A stretch of DNA of 64,000 bases from an uncultured Bacteroidota bacterium (lineage in GTDB: Bacteria > Bacteroidota > Bacteroidia > NS11-12g > UBA9320): contig CAKZLB010000055.1 of assembly GCA_937124965.1 (NCBI GenBank), positions 1 through 64,000 on the forward strand, read 5' to 3'. The notes beneath the pieces were generated by a model. That model did not search any database and was not told the DNA's origin. It saw only the letters and a program-made list of their open reading frames with translations. A program made the position numbers and the translations under genes. Every line of letters starts with the position of its first letter. Position 1 is the first letter of the stretch. Shown one piece after another: positions 36,545 to 46,433 of this stretch.

Positions 36545-39454
36545 ATGAAAATACCTGCAACAGCTTCATATGAATTAGTATATTCTATCTCTAGTCACCC
36601 ACACTTGGGACCGACCATAGAAGCATATGTCGTTCAGTTAACGAGCGCCGGCAATATGTCTATGGTAAATCAACGCATCCACAGTGGGAATGCTGATTAT
36701 TACGATAAAAAACTATTTGAGTCCGATTATGAGGCGCTTAAGTTATTGGATGAATGTCTGCCAGAATACATTGTCAAACGATTCAGTAAGGTAAAAAAGA
36801 TACGTCCGTCAGAATTCTTTGATAAGCACTTCGATAAGGTTATATATCAAAAACAAATCAGACCACACATAGAAGACAGAATAGGAAAAGTACTGTCACT
36901 AATTAAGGGCCGTAATGTTTACTTAAAGAAGTTGAAAAATGTTATTTATGAACCAATAGAATGGTGTCAGGAACCAGCAAGTGTTCTGTTTCATTTACGA
37001 CGAAATGATACAAATACTCATTATTTTGCCACGATTAAACACAATGGGCATAGAGTTCAATTTGCACAAAATCATGCGATTTTACTTTCAAGAAAGCCTT
37101 GTTATCTGGTAGCTGGCGGAAGAATTCTTTTTTTTGATAAATCATTTAATGGCCAAAAACTTCAACCATTTATTAATAAACGGTTTATTGAAATACCAAA
37201 AAGAAGTGAAGAAGAATATTTTAAAAAAGTTATTGTTCCCCTCATCGAAGAGTATAATGTTTATGCAGTAGGGATTACCATTGAGTCTGAACGGCACGTT
37301 GCTAAACCCGTCATCAAATTGCGGAAACTATTAAACAATAACTATGGGGTAATTCTTGGTTTTCAATATGACCAATACGTATTTCCTTATCATTCGTCAA
37401 AATATGTTTCCGTACGTCTCTTAAAAAACGGAGACCAATACACGTTTAAAAGGATTAAACGTTCGAAAGATTGGGAAGAAATTAAAAGACAAACCTTAGA
37501 AGTTCTAGGCTTAGTAAACGTTAGTGGTTCTGAGTTTGGGTTTGATGTTCCATCTGACCTTAGTTATTTAGTAAACTGGATTACACAAAACAGGGAGGAT
37601 TTATCGAAGGCTGGATTTACGATTATTCAAGACCTTGATCAAGAATATAGCTTGGAGGAGTCAAGTATAGAATTGATAGCAACTGAATCTAGTGATTGGT
37701 TTGATGTAAAAGCAAAAGTTATTTTAGGAGGAGTCGAAATTCCAATAACCACATTGCGCAAAGCTGTTTTGAATGATGAAAAGTCCATTTTGTTACCCAA
37801 TGGCAAAATGTGTTTAATTCCTGAAAGGTGGATTGAGCAAATAAAAGGGCTTGCGTTGTTTTCCGAATCTGATGGAAACTTTAAGCTCAAAAAGCATCAT
37901 ATTGGCATAGTCAAACCATACCTAACGAATGCGACGTTGGAAAATATAACGTCTGTTTCGAAATACGATGGAATTCGAGACGCTGCTCTGCCAGAAGGCT
38001 TTAACGGAACTCTTCGACCGTATCAAAAGGCCGGATATGATTGGCTTTGTTTTTTATACAATCTTGGCTTTGGAGGCTGTCTAGCAGATGACATGGGTCT
38101 GGGTAAGACGGTACAATCACTTGCTTTTCTCCAGATGGTTAAGGAAACATCTTTAAAGAAGGATGGCGCCATGCAACGTAATAACGCAACCTTATTTGAT
38201 GCCAAACCAGTTAGTAAAGTTACATCGTTGCTTGTTGTGCCAACGTCTCTAGTATACAATTGGGTTAATGAAGCAGAAAAATTTACACCTAATCTAACGT
38301 TTTGGACACATGTTGGAATGGGAAGAGAAAAAAGTACCGATAAGTTTACTGAGGTAGATGTTGTAATTACAACGTACGGAACACTTAGAAACGATATTGA
38401 GTTATTTCAGTCATTTCAATTTGAAGTAGCACTTCTCGATGAAAGTCAATTTATCAAAAACCCAAGTTCTCAAGTAGCAAAAAAAGTGAACCGAATAGAT
38501 GCAAAACTTCGGTTAACCTTAACTGGAACACCCGTTGAAAATACTGTTATTGATTTATGGAGTCAGATGAATTTTGTAAATCCAGGGTTGTTAGGAAACC
38601 ATAAATTTTTTCAAAAGCAATACGCTCAACCTATTGAGAAGCAACAAGATATTGCAAAGACAGAGCAGTTGCAAACCATAATTAAGCCGTTTGTAATGCG
38701 CCGAACGAAGTTTCAAGTTGCAAAAGATTTACCGTCAAAAACGGAGCAGATTATTTATTGTAGCATGACCGATGAGCAGCAGGATTTATATGAGAAAACG
38801 AAGTCAACGTATCGCAATTTAATTCTAGATTCGATTCAACAAAATGGATTAAACAAATCACGCATTCAAATATTATCTGGTTTAACTAAACTCAGACAAA
38901 TTGCGAATCATCCTGTTTTAAGTGACAAAGAGTATGAGGCTTCATCTGGTAAGTTCGAGCAAATTGAAGAAATGATTACGACTGCATTAAATGAGAATCA
39001 CACAATACTCATATTTTCTCAATTTGTTGGTCATTTAACACTAGTACGAGATTTACTAAATATTCAAGGCATTCCTCACTGTTATATTGACGGGTCAGTA
39101 TCTGGAGCTGAGAGAAATAAAGAAGTAAATGCCTTTCAAAATAAAGAAAAGAGAATATTTCTTATTTCTCTAAAAGCTGGCGGCTTTGGATTAAACCTTA
39201 CGGCTGCTGATTATGTATTTATGTTAGATCCATGGTGGAATCCTGCAGCTGAGAATCAAGCCATAGATCGAACGCATAGAATTGGACAAACACAAAATGT
39301 ATTTAGTTATAAATTTATCACAAGCAATACGGTTGAAGATAAAATTGTAAGCCTACAACAACGCAAACAACGCTTGAGCGATGAATTGATAAAGACAGAA
39401 GAATCGTACTTAAAACAAGTCACAATTGAGGATTTACAACAAATATTTAGCTAA
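36545..39454 (+). CDS. SNF2-family DNA translocase/helicase
   Basis: 969 residues. The C-terminal half is a complete SNF2 motor: motif I DDMGLGKTVQS, motif II LLDESQFIKN (DESQ in place of DEAH), motif III LTGTPVENTVIDLWSQ, motif V SLKAGGFGLNLTAADYV, motif VI AIDRTHRIGQ. The N-terminal 480 residues are an uncharacterised region with basic beta stretches, as in HepA/RapA-like bacterial SNF2 proteins without a SWIM motif. It probably remodels protein-DNA complexes or RNA polymerase. A TAGTTTG box lies just before the start. Confidence 0.9.
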   Translation: MKIPATASYELVYSISSHPHLGPTIEAYVVQLTSAGNMSMVNQRIHSGNADYYDKKLFESDYEALKLLDECLPEYIVKRFSKVKKIRPSEFFDKHFDKVIYQKQIRPHIEDRIGKVLSLIKGRNVYLKKLKNVIYEPIEWCQEPASVLFHLRRNDTNTHYFATIKHNGHRVQFAQNHAILLSRKPCYLVAGGRILFFDKSFNGQKLQPFINKRFIEIPKRSEEEYFKKVIVPLIEEYNVYAVGITIESERHVAKPVIKLRKLLNNNYGVILGFQYDQYVFPYHSSKYVSVRLLKNGDQYTFKRIKRSKDWEEIKRQTLEVLGLVNVSGSEFGFDVPSDLSYLVNWITQNREDLSKAGFTIIQDLDQEYSLEESSIELIATESSDWFDVKAKVILGGVEIPITTLRKAVLNDEKSILLPNGKMCLIPERWIEQIKGLALFSESDGNFKLKKHHIGIVKPYLTNATLENITSVSKYDGIRDAALPEGFNGTLRPYQKAGYDWLCFLYNLGFGGCLADDMGLGKTVQSLAFLQMVKETSLKKDGAMQRNNATLFDAKPVSKVTSLLVVPTSLVYNWVNEAEKFTPNLTFWTHVGMGREKSTDKFTEVDVVITTYGTLRNDIELFQSFQFEVALLDESQFIKNPSSQVAKKVNRIDAKLRLTLTGTPVENTVIDLWSQMNFVNPGLLGNHKFFQKQYAQPIEKQQDIAKTEQLQTIIKPFVMRRTKFQVAKDLPSKTEQIIYCSMTDEQQDLYEKTKSTYRNLILDSIQQNGLNKSRIQILSGLTKLRQIANHPVLSDKEYEASSGKFEQIEEMITTALNENHTILIFSQFVGHLTLVRDLLNIQGIPHCYIDGSVSGAERNKEVNAFQNKEKRIFLISLKAGGFGLNLTAADYVFMLDPWWNPAAENQAIDRTHRIGQTQNVFSYKFITSNTVEDKIVSLQQRKQRLSDELIKTEESYLKQVTIEDLQQIFS

Positions 39455-39468
39455 ATGCAATTTGTTTA

Positions 39469-39500
39469 TTGACAAAAAAAGCAAGAACTTGCTACCCTTA
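39469..39500 (+). promoter_or_regulatory. Promoter of the T9SS cargo gene
   Basis: TTG (39469-39471), 21-base spacer, TACCCTTA (39493-39500; two deviations from TAnnTTTG). The ATG at 39513 follows by 12 bases. Confidence 0.4.
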
Positions 39501-39512
39501 AATTCTATAAAA

Positions 39513-40286
39513 ATGAGAAAAGTTTACGTATTAAGTTTATTACTATTGACTGCTGCAAGCGGAGCGTTTGCACAGCGTTCAATCGACTGGTCGGTTGAAG
39601 AAATTATCACACCTACTCAACTAAATAGCAACGCCTCAACTGGGACTAGCTTGTCGACAGAGTTTGTATTAAAAAACAACGGTACTGACGCTGTAAAAGT
39701 TGGAGACACAATTTTGTATCAAGTATCTGTTTCAAATCTTAACAATCAAATCGTGGTTGCATATCCAGCACCTACATCTTTTGCTTTTATTCTTGCTACA
39801 AAAGAAATAAACTCTGGTGACACCATTCACATTGCTAGACCATTAAACACAACAGCATATGTTACAACGTCTGTAGATGTGCGATTTAATGTTATTTCGT
39901 ACGTTCGAAATGGTGGTTCGGCAGATCCAATTACCGCTGAAGTAGCGCCAGGAAATGCGAATAACATCAAGCAAGTAAATATGACTTGGTGGAACCCACA
40001 AGGCTGGAACGTAAGTATAGAAGAATCAGTTTCTAACGGGTCTTTTACTATATCTCCTAACCCAGCAACAACAGAAATTTCAGTATCTTGGAACGTATCT
40101 AATGTAAATTCAATAAATAAGATTACGGTTTACGACATGACTGGTAGAGTTGTGGCATCATCTGAAGCAGAATCTGGTACTTTTGAAAAGTCGTTAAACG
40201 TTGAAAGTTTAAAGGCTGGAATGTACATAGTTGAAGTATCAAACGGAACAATAAAGTCTACTCAAAAATTACAAGTAGCACGATAA
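39513..40286 (+). CDS. Secreted protein with T9SS type A sorting domain
   Basis: 257 residues from ATG 39513; the frame runs 29 codons further upstream but a perfect signal peptide (MRKVYVLSLLLLTAASGAFA|Q) starts here. The central beta-sandwich-like region (about 25-170) has no recognised domain. The last 75 residues are a T9SS type A sorting domain: ISPNPATTEISVSW..., ITVYDMTGRVV, LKAGMYIVEVSNG. The protein is thus exported to the cell surface or medium. It is small for a T9SS cargo, has its own promoter and a strong terminator, and may be abundant. Confidence 0.88.
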   Translation: MRKVYVLSLLLLTAASGAFAQRSIDWSVEEIITPTQLNSNASTGTSLSTEFVLKNNGTDAVKVGDTILYQVSVSNLNNQIVVAYPAPTSFAFILATKEINSGDTIHIARPLNTTAYVTTSVDVRFNVISYVRNGGSADPITAEVAPGNANNIKQVNMTWWNPQGWNVSIEESVSNGSFTISPNPATTEISVSWNVSNVNSINKITVYDMTGRVVASSEAESGTFEKSLNVESLKAGMYIVEVSNGTIKSTQKLQVAR

Positions 40287-40310
40287 GTAACTATCGTAAT
40301 ACATTTAATA

Positions 40311-40350
40311 AGCCTCAAGATCAAATTGGTTCTTGGGGCTTTTTGTTTTT
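40311..40350 (+). terminator. Rho-independent terminator after the T9SS cargo
   Basis: AGCCTCAAGA (40311-40320) pairs with TCTTGGGGCT (40331-40340), 10 bp with one G-U, then TTTTGTTTTT. Confidence 0.88.
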
Positions 40351-40461
40351 GGGATTTGGAGACTTATTTTGCACCATTAATTAAAGGTAGGCTTCTATTG
40401 GATAATTAACACCACCTTTAGCAAATAACGTAGTATCGTTTACGACATATCTGCACCCAAA

Positions 40462-42009
40462 ATGAATAAGCAAGAAAGACGAAATAAGTTAATTCGAAAA
40501 AGAGAGGAATCTACTTTAGGAGGTGGTTCTAAACGAATAGAATCGCAACACGGGAAAGGAAAACTAACTGCCAGAGAGCGGCTAGAGTATCTTTTAGATA
40601 AAGGCTCTTTTGAAGAAATTGGTGCTTTTGTAAAACATAGAAGTAATGATTTTGGACTAGACAAACAGCATTATTTAGGTGATGGCGTTGTTACAGGTTA
40701 TGGAACAATAAACGGCCGTCTTGTCTACGTTTTTTCTCAAGATTTTACGGTTTTTGGTGGTTCACTTTCAGAAACGCATGCGGAGAAAATCTGCAAAATC
40801 ATGGACTTATCCTTAAAAAATGGAGCTCCTGTTATTGGATTAAATGACAGTGGCGGTGCTCGTATTCAGGAAGGTGTTGTTTCTTTGGGAGGTTACGCAG
40901 ATATATTTTATAGAAATACTCGAGCAAGTGGTGTTGTGCCGCAGATTTCTGCTATTATGGGACCTTGTGCGGGTGGGGCAGTTTATAGCCCTGCTATTAC
41001 CGATTTCATCATGATGGTAGAGGATACGTCATATATGTTTGTGACCGGTCCAAATGTTGTAAAAACAGTTACCAATGAAGAAGTTACTTCAGAAGAATTA
41101 GGAGGCGCTTCGGTACATTCAACAAAATCTGGAGTGGCTCATTTTACTGCGGTGAATGAGATTACACTTTTGGAGAATTTGAGAAATTTATTGGAATATA
41201 TTCCACAAAATTGTGAGGAACATGTTCCTGTGTTGGAATATACATTGACAGACGAAAATCGACAGGTTTTGGCTGATATAGTTCCAGAGAATCCTAACCA
41301 GCCGTATGACATACGCGAGGTGATTACTGGAGTTATTGATGAAGATTCCTTCATGGAAGTTCATAAAGATTTTGCAGAGAACATAGTTGTTGGTTTTGCA
41401 AAGTTAGCTGGCCGTAGTATCGGAATTGTAGCAAATCAACCAGCGTTTTTAGCCGGGGTTCTCGACGTGAAATCAAGCCAAAAAGCGGCAAGATTTGTAC
41501 GGTTTTGTGATTCCTTCAATATACCGTTGCTGGTGTTTGAAGATGTTCCTGGTTTCTTGCCTGGAACAGATCAAGAATGGAATGCGATAATAACAAATGG
41601 CGCTAAACTATTATATGCATTTAGTGAGGCTACCGTACCTAGAGTTACGGTCATTACTCGAAAAGCTTATGGTGGTGCTTACGACGTGATGAACTCTAAA
41701 CATATTGGAGCGGATATGAATTATGCTTGGCCAAGTGCAGAGATTGCTGTTATGGGAGCAAAGGGTGCTGCAGAAATTATTTTTCGAAGAGAAATTAAAT
41801 CTGCCGAAAACCCTGAATCTGCATGGAAAGAGAAAGAGCAAGAATATGCTGATATATTTGCGAACCCTTATAGAGCGGCTGAAAGAGGATTTGTAGACGA
41901 GGTAATATTACCTGAAGAAACAAGAATTAAATTAATAAAAGCATTTAAAATGCTTGAGAATAAAGTGGATAATCTACCCAAAAAGAAACACGGAAACATA
42001 CCATTGTAA
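40462..42009 (+). CDS. Acyl-CoA carboxylase beta (carboxyltransferase) subunit
   Basis: 515 residues, the length of PccB/MccB-type carboxyltransferases. Crotonase-fold halves with [10 protein letters not shown] (N-half oxyanion) and [20 protein letters not shown] (C-half) and [10 protein letters not shown]. It transfers CO2 from carboxybiotin to an acyl-CoA, most likely propionyl-CoA giving methylmalonyl-CoA; methylmalonyl-CoA decarboxylase alpha is the alternative. No alpha (biotin carboxylase) partner is adjacent; the carrier could be the upstream AccB/AccC or elsewhere in the genome. The UDP-galactopyranose mutase gene starts six bases after the stop. Confidence 0.9.
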   Translation: MNKQERRNKLIRKREESTLGGGSKRIESQHGKGKLTARERLEYLLDKGSFEEIGAFVKHRSNDFGLDKQHYLGDGVVTGYGTINGRLVYVFSQDFTVFGGSLSETHAEKICKIMDLSLKNGAPVIGLNDSGGARIQEGVVSLGGYADIFYRNTRASGVVPQISAIMGPCAGGAVYSPAITDFIMMVEDTSYMFVTGPNVVKTVTNEEVTSEELGGASVHSTKSGVAHFTAVNEITLLENLRNLLEYIPQNCEEHVPVLEYTLTDENRQVLADIVPENPNQPYDIREVITGVIDEDSFMEVHKDFAENIVVGFAKLAGRSIGIVANQPAFLAGVLDVKSSQKAARFVRFCDSFNIPLLVFEDVPGFLPGTDQEWNAIITNGAKLLYAFSEATVPRVTVITRKAYGGAYDVMNSKHIGADMNYAWPSAEIAVMGAKGAAEIIFRREIKSAENPESAWKEKEQEYADIFANPYRAAERGFVDEVILPEETRIKLIKAFKMLENKVDNLPKKKHGNIPL

Positions 42010-42015
42010 TACATT

Positions 42016-43137
42016 ATGGAGAAGGAATATGATTTGTTAATTGTTGGTGCTGGTCCAGTTGGATGTGTAGTTGCCGAGCAAGTTGCAAAGCAAAAAGGGT
42101 GGAGGTCATTAATAATTGACAAACGAGACCACATAGCCGGAAACTGTTATGACCGAACACATGAATCTGGGGTATTAATTCATCAATATGGCCCACATTA
42201 TTTTAGATCAAATAAAAAGGAGTTAATTGATTATCTAGGACAATATACTGAATGGATTCCTGGAAATTATGAGGTAAAAAGTTCTGCCAGAGGAGAGCTA
42301 TTCCCATTTCCAATTAACTTGCTTACGTTGGGGCAGTTCTTTAATCGTGAATTCACAGCTGAAGAAGCTGAGGAGCACTTGAATAAGATACGAATACCGA
42401 ACGATAATCCTCAAAACTCTGAGGAATTTGTGCTGTCACGAGTTGGAAAGGAGTTGTATGAGTCGTTTTACCTTAATTACACAATTAAGCAATGGGAAAT
42501 GCATCCAACCGAGTTAAACAAATCTGTGTGTGGTAGAATACCAATTCGGTTTAATAAAGACATTCGGTACGTCGATCATGAATATCAGCTTACACCAAAG
42601 GAAGGTTTTACTGAAATGTTCGGGAAAATGATAGATAACGACCTGATTGATGTAAAACTGGAAACTTCCTTTGAGGATATTAAGAACCTTGTGAAGCCTA
42701 AAATTGCAACATTGTATTCCGGGCCAATTGATGCTTATTTCGACTTCCAATATGGAAAACTTCCATGGAGATCTTTAGATATTTCATTTAAGGAATTTGA
42801 CGAAGAATACAAGCAACCGTGTGTACAGATTAACTATCCAAACGATCATGACTATACACGATCGGTAGAGATAAAACATGTAACTCAACAGAAGACTAAT
42901 AATACGGTGATTTCTTATGAAGTGCCAACATGGAAAGGTGATCCGTACTACCCAGTTCCAGCAGATGATAATGCAGCTCTCTTCAAAAAATATTGGAAAT
43001 TAGCTGAAGAAGAAAACAAGGAAAACAGCGTGTACTTCTCTGGAAGACTAGCTCGATATACGTATATAAATACAGATGAAGCTATTGAAATGGCTTTAGA
43101 AACCGCAAGGCAAATAATTGAAGATGCAGAGAAATGA
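42016..43137 (+). CDS. glf: UDP-galactopyranose mutase
   Basis: 373 residues, standard Glf length. FAD motif GAGPVGCVVAEQ at the N-terminus, then the family motifs QYGPHYFRSN, PFPINLLTL, YTIKQWEMHP and SGPIDAYFDFQYGKLPWRSL. It interconverts UDP-galactopyranose and UDP-galactofuranose, so the cell likely has a galactofuranose-containing surface glycan. It starts six bases after the acyl-CoA carboxylase gene. The overlapping glycosyltransferase supports a glycan role. Confidence 0.92.
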   Translation: MEKEYDLLIVGAGPVGCVVAEQVAKQKGWRSLIIDKRDHIAGNCYDRTHESGVLIHQYGPHYFRSNKKELIDYLGQYTEWIPGNYEVKSSARGELFPFPINLLTLGQFFNREFTAEEAEEHLNKIRIPNDNPQNSEEFVLSRVGKELYESFYLNYTIKQWEMHPTELNKSVCGRIPIRFNKDIRYVDHEYQLTPKEGFTEMFGKMIDNDLIDVKLETSFEDIKNLVKPKIATLYSGPIDAYFDFQYGKLPWRSLDISFKEFDEEYKQPCVQINYPNDHDYTRSVEIKHVTQQKTNNTVISYEVPTWKGDPYYPVPADDNAALFKKYWKLAEEENKENSVYFSGRLARYTYINTDEAIEMALETARQIIEDAEK

Positions 43138-43843
43138 TTTAGTTTGGGTAATCATGCCCGTGTATAATGAAGAAGAATCATTATCTCATGTTGTAGATGC
43201 TTGGCTACCGGTTTTACGAGAAAATCTTAACAACTTCGTTTATTGTATACTCAATGATGGGTCGAAAGATTCAAGCATTGATATAATGAACGACTACGCA
43301 CAATCAAATAAAGAAATCAAGGTAGTTGATAAACCTAACTCGGGCCATGGGCAGTCATGTATTTACGGATATCAACTAGCTATCGATGCTGGTGCTAAAT
43401 GGGTGTTTCAAATGGACTCCGATGGACAGTGCAACCCAATGTATTTTGGAGATGTAGTAAAAGCAAGTGACGAAAGTCCAGTGGTTTATGGATACCGTAA
43501 AACACGGGATGATGGATGGAAGCGGTTTTACATTTCGCGAGTGGTAAGTGCATTTATTTGGATTGCTACTGGTGTTTGGGTGCGTGATGCCAATGTCCCG
43601 TATAGATTTATGCATACAGATTCACTTAAAACGATTGTGAATCATGTGCCAAAAGACTTCCACTTGGCCAATGTGCTAATCAGCACGTATCAGCAGTATA
43701 AGTTTAAAATTAAATGGGTCAATATTCATTTTGACGACCGTTTTGGAGGAGAACCAAGTGTAAAGCTTTCATTGTTCGCAAAACATGGGTTTGTAATGTT
43801 CAACCAGTTGAAAGCTGCGTTTAAGTCTGCGAAAAAAGTATAG
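43124..43843 (+). CDS. Family 2 glycosyltransferase
   Basis: 239 residues from ATG 43124. GT-A fold: VIMPVYNEEESL, LNDGSKDSS, and the metal-binding FQMDSDGQCNP (DxD-type). A C-terminal amphipathic helix (LFAKHGFVMFNQLKAAF) may dock it to the membrane. It overlaps the glf stop by 14 bases, so the two are translationally coupled, and it probably transfers a sugar (perhaps galactofuranose) to a lipid or glycan acceptor. The acceptor is unknown. Confidence 0.88.
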   Translation: MQRNDLVWVIMPVYNEEESLSHVVDAWLPVLRENLNNFVYCILNDGSKDSSIDIMNDYAQSNKEIKVVDKPNSGHGQSCIYGYQLAIDAGAKWVFQMDSDGQCNPMYFGDVVKASDESPVVYGYRKTRDDGWKRFYISRVVSAFIWIATGVWVRDANVPYRFMHTDSLKTIVNHVPKDFHLANVLISTYQQYKFKIKWVNIHFDDRFGGEPSVKLSLFAKHGFVMFNQLKAAFKSAKKV

Positions 43844-44000
43844 TCTGCTATTTTATATGTATTGCGTAATCGTTAAGTTTTTCTTTTAAAGAGAATGTTA
43901 AAACATCTTTATGTACGTAGTTTAGAATAGATTTTCTTTCTTTGCCAAAATTTCATTCTCAAAGCGATTTCGTTAGGGAACAAATACATATTTTGATTAC

Positions 44001-45689
44001 ATGGAATACGGAATTGGGAACATTCTAATGGTCCTCGGTGCACTAGCCTTCTTCATATATGGTATGAAGATGATGAGTGAGGGTGTTCAACGAGCTGCAG
44101 GAAATCATTTAAGAGACATTCTTCGAAACATGACTCGAAATCGTTATCTAGGTGTGTTAACGGGATTCTTGGTCACAGTACTCGTTCAATCATCGTCGGC
44201 AACGACCGTAATGACGGTGAGTTTTGTTAACGCGGGCCTATTGTCGCTCGTTGAGTCCGCAGGTGTAATGATGGGTGCGAATGTCGGTACAACCATTACA
44301 GCTTGGTTAGTATCTATTTTAGGATTTAAAATTGAGCTTTCCTCATATTCCATACCCTTATTTGCGCTTGGAGTTCCTATGTTGTTTTCAACCAGAGGAA
44401 AAATTAAGTATTGGGGTGAGTTTATTGTTGGTTTTGCGATACTATTTCTAAGTCTTCAGGCATTGAAAGATGCTATGCCAGACATTAAGGAAAACCCACA
44501 AGTCTTAGAGTGGCTTCAAAACTTTTCAGAACATGGGATATTTTCACGACTATTCTTTGTATTTGTTGGGACCATATTGACAATTGTTGTACAGTCATCA
44601 AGTGCCGCGATGGCAATTACTTTAACTATGTGTAGTCAAGGTTGGCTGCCGTTAGAAGTAGCTGCAGCAATGATATTGGGGGAGAATATTGGAACAACGA
44701 TTACCGCGACTCTCGCTTCTATTGTAGGTAATACGGCTGCAAAACGGTCGGCGAGAATACACTTCTTATTCAATATTATTGGTGTGTCTTGGATGGTAAT
44801 AATACTACCGCAATTTCTTCCCATCCTTTCTAAGGTAATGATTTTTATAGGGTTTGAGGATCCAACTAGCACTTCAGGTATTGCATTTGGACTTTCTGCT
44901 TTTCATACATCATTCAATTTAATCAATGTTCTAATTATGCTTGCATTTGTGCCTTGGCTTGTAAAAGTGGCAACACGAACGGTTAAAGAGAAGTACGACG
45001 AAGATGAAGGTCATGATCGCTTACAATTTATTTCTTCTACTATAGTAACTCCAGAATTAGCTACAATCGAGTTACAAAAAGAGACCGCACATTACGGAAA
45101 AATTGTTGGACGAATGAACAAGTTTTTATCCGATTTAGTTAAAGAAACGGACGATAAAAAAAGAAGGAAACTTCACAAAAAAATTGAAAAGTATGAGATA
45201 ATTACAGATAATCTTGAGGTAGAAATAACTGAATATATCACAAAGCTTGCCGACAGGGAATTGACCAAAGAGACTTCAATTCGATTGCGTACCTATATGA
45301 ATATTGCAAATGATCTAGAAAGAATTGGCGATATATATTTCCAATTGTCTAAGAATATCGAGACTAAAAATGAAAAAAAGAGCTACTTCTTGCCAGAACA
45401 ACGCCAACAATTGCTTGATATGCTTTCACTTGTAAAAGAAGCTTTTGAAATGATGGCTCAGAATTTGTCAGTTTCGGATTATAGAGAGGTATCCAAAGAT
45501 GGGGCTCGTGCAATCGAAGATCAGATTAACGAGCAACGTAACACGATGCGAGACTATAATCACGATATGCTTGGTAACCCAGATTACAACGTTGAATCTG
45601 CAATGATATTTAACACTATCTTCTCATCGCTCGAGCGAGTAGGTGACCACATAATCAATGTCACGGAATCTATTGTCGGTGAGATATAA
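44001..45689 (+). CDS. Na+/phosphate cotransporter with PhoU-like domain
   Basis: 562 residues. The NptA/NPT2-type signature repeat is clear: VQSSSATTVMTVSF near residue 60 and VVQSSSAAMAITLT near 195, two inverted QSSS motifs of the PF02690 family. About nine membrane segments are followed by a cytoplasmic PhoU-like helical domain (about residues 345-560; NDLERIGD, SLERVGDHIIN). It takes up phosphate with sodium, suiting a marine organism. The gene is monocistronic with a strong bidirectional terminator behind it. Confidence 0.93.
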   Translation: MEYGIGNILMVLGALAFFIYGMKMMSEGVQRAAGNHLRDILRNMTRNRYLGVLTGFLVTVLVQSSSATTVMTVSFVNAGLLSLVESAGVMMGANVGTTITAWLVSILGFKIELSSYSIPLFALGVPMLFSTRGKIKYWGEFIVGFAILFLSLQALKDAMPDIKENPQVLEWLQNFSEHGIFSRLFFVFVGTILTIVVQSSSAAMAITLTMCSQGWLPLEVAAAMILGENIGTTITATLASIVGNTAAKRSARIHFLFNIIGVSWMVIILPQFLPILSKVMIFIGFEDPTSTSGIAFGLSAFHTSFNLINVLIMLAFVPWLVKVATRTVKEKYDEDEGHDRLQFISSTIVTPELATIELQKETAHYGKIVGRMNKFLSDLVKETDDKKRRKLHKKIEKYEIITDNLEVEITEYITKLADRELTKETSIRLRTYMNIANDLERIGDIYFQLSKNIETKNEKKSYFLPEQRQQLLDMLSLVKEAFEMMAQNLSVSDYREVSKDGARAIEDQINEQRNTMRDYNHDMLGNPDYNVESAMIFNTIFSSLERVGDHIINVTESIVGEI

Positions 45690-45704
45690 AATAGAACCAA
45701 TATT

Positions 45705-45742
45705 AAAAAAAGCGATGTGTCATTTGATACATCGCTTTTTTT
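45705..45742 (+). terminator. Terminator after the Na/Pi cotransporter
   Basis: A long stem: six As plus AGCGATGTGTC (45705-45721) pairs with GATACATCGCT plus Ts (45726-45742), one G-U, loop ATTT. The A/T flanks would let it act on both strands. Confidence 0.9.
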
Positions 45743-45790
45743 ATGCAATGAATTGATCAGCACGTTGGGAGTTATTACGAAAAATTGGGA

Positions 45791-45820
45791 TTGTGGTGTT
45801 GAATAACGTTTGTTTCTTTG
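45791..45820 (+). promoter_or_regulatory. Promoter of ssb
   Basis: TTG (45791-45793), 19-base spacer, TTTCTTTG (45813-45820; one mismatch to TAnnTTTG). ATG at 45869. Confidence 0.4.
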
Positions 45821-45868
45821 TAGAAGGATTAGCAATGTAGTTAATCAATTAAACCAAAAACTAAACAT

Positions 45869-46207
45869 ATGAATTCAATTAGAAACAGTGTTCGATTACT
45901 CGGACATCTAGGATCAGATCCAGAAGTAAAACAATTAGCAGAGGGCAAGAAATTAGCTAAAGTAAGCTTGGCTACTAATGAAACTTACAAGCGTAACGAC
46001 GAACAAGTTACAGAAACCCAATGGCATAACTTAGTTGCATTTGGAAAAACCGCTGACATCATCGAAAAATACCTCCAAAAAGGTCAAGAAGTCTGCGTAG
46101 AAGGTAAATTGTCAAATCGCAGTTGGGAAGATCAAGAAGGGAAAACTCGATACACCACAGAAGTTGTTGTCAATGAAGTGGTGATGCTTGGCAAAAAGGC
46201 AAGTTAA
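45869..46207 (+). CDS. ssb: Single-stranded DNA-binding protein, short form
   Basis: 112 residues. OB-fold SSB pattern: NSVRLLGHLGSDPEV, KLAKVSLATNETYK, ETQWHNLVAFGKTADIIEKYLQKGQEVCVEGKLSNRSWEDQEGKTRYTTE... It binds single-stranded DNA as an oligomer. The acidic C-terminal tail (DDIPF-like) that recruits partner proteins in standard SSB is missing; the protein stops after VVMLGKKAS. So this may be an accessory paralogue (competence or repair type), with the main ssb elsewhere. It has its own promoter and terminator. Confidence 0.93.
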   Translation: MNSIRNSVRLLGHLGSDPEVKQLAEGKKLAKVSLATNETYKRNDEQVTETQWHNLVAFGKTADIIEKYLQKGQEVCVEGKLSNRSWEDQEGKTRYTTEVVVNEVVMLGKKAS

Positions 46208-46222
46208 AGTAACTTTACATTT

Positions 46223-46257
46223 ACAACCCAGGTTTTTTGCTTGGGTTGTTTTGTTTA
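46223..46257 (+). terminator. Terminator after ssb
   Basis: ACAACCCA (46223-46230) pairs with TGGGTTGT (46242-46249), followed by TTTGTTT. It sits 15 bases after the stop. Confidence 0.85.
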
Positions 46258-46306
46258 CTTCAGGTGCGATATGTTTTCAGATTAATCTGTAATATTGCAC
46301 CAAACA

Positions 46307-46390
46307 AAAGGGGTGCTTTTTCGTAATGAAAAGGCTGAGATGATACCCGTAGAACCTGATGCAGGTAATGCTGCCGTAGGAAATGTGAAG
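46307..46390 (+). ncRNA. TPP riboswitch (THI element)
   Basis: Conserved aptamer segments appear in order: GGGGTGC (46310-46316), CTGAGATGATACCC (46334-46347) and GTAGAACCTGATGCAGGTAA (46349-46368), then the closing GCCGTAGGAAA at 46373-46383. It binds thiamine diphosphate and represses the downstream receptor gene. The AATATTGC box at about 46290-46297 could be its -7 element. Confidence 0.95.
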
Positions 46391-46406
46391 ATTCGTATCA
46401 CTCGAC

Positions 46407-46432
46407 TCCTGTAATATTTTATTGATACAGGA
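46407..46432 (+). promoter_or_regulatory. Riboswitch expression-platform hairpin next to the start codon
   Basis: TCCTGTA (46407-46413) pairs with TACAGGA (46426-46432), seven base pairs, one base before the ATG at 46434. No T-run follows, so it would act on translation initiation rather than termination. Confidence 0.5.
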
Positions 46433-46433
46433 A

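Noticed and set aside
46278-46289. Perfect 12-base palindrome CAGATTAATCTG before the TPP riboswitch
   Set aside because: Short and AT-rich enough to arise by chance; control of this gene is already explained by the riboswitch.
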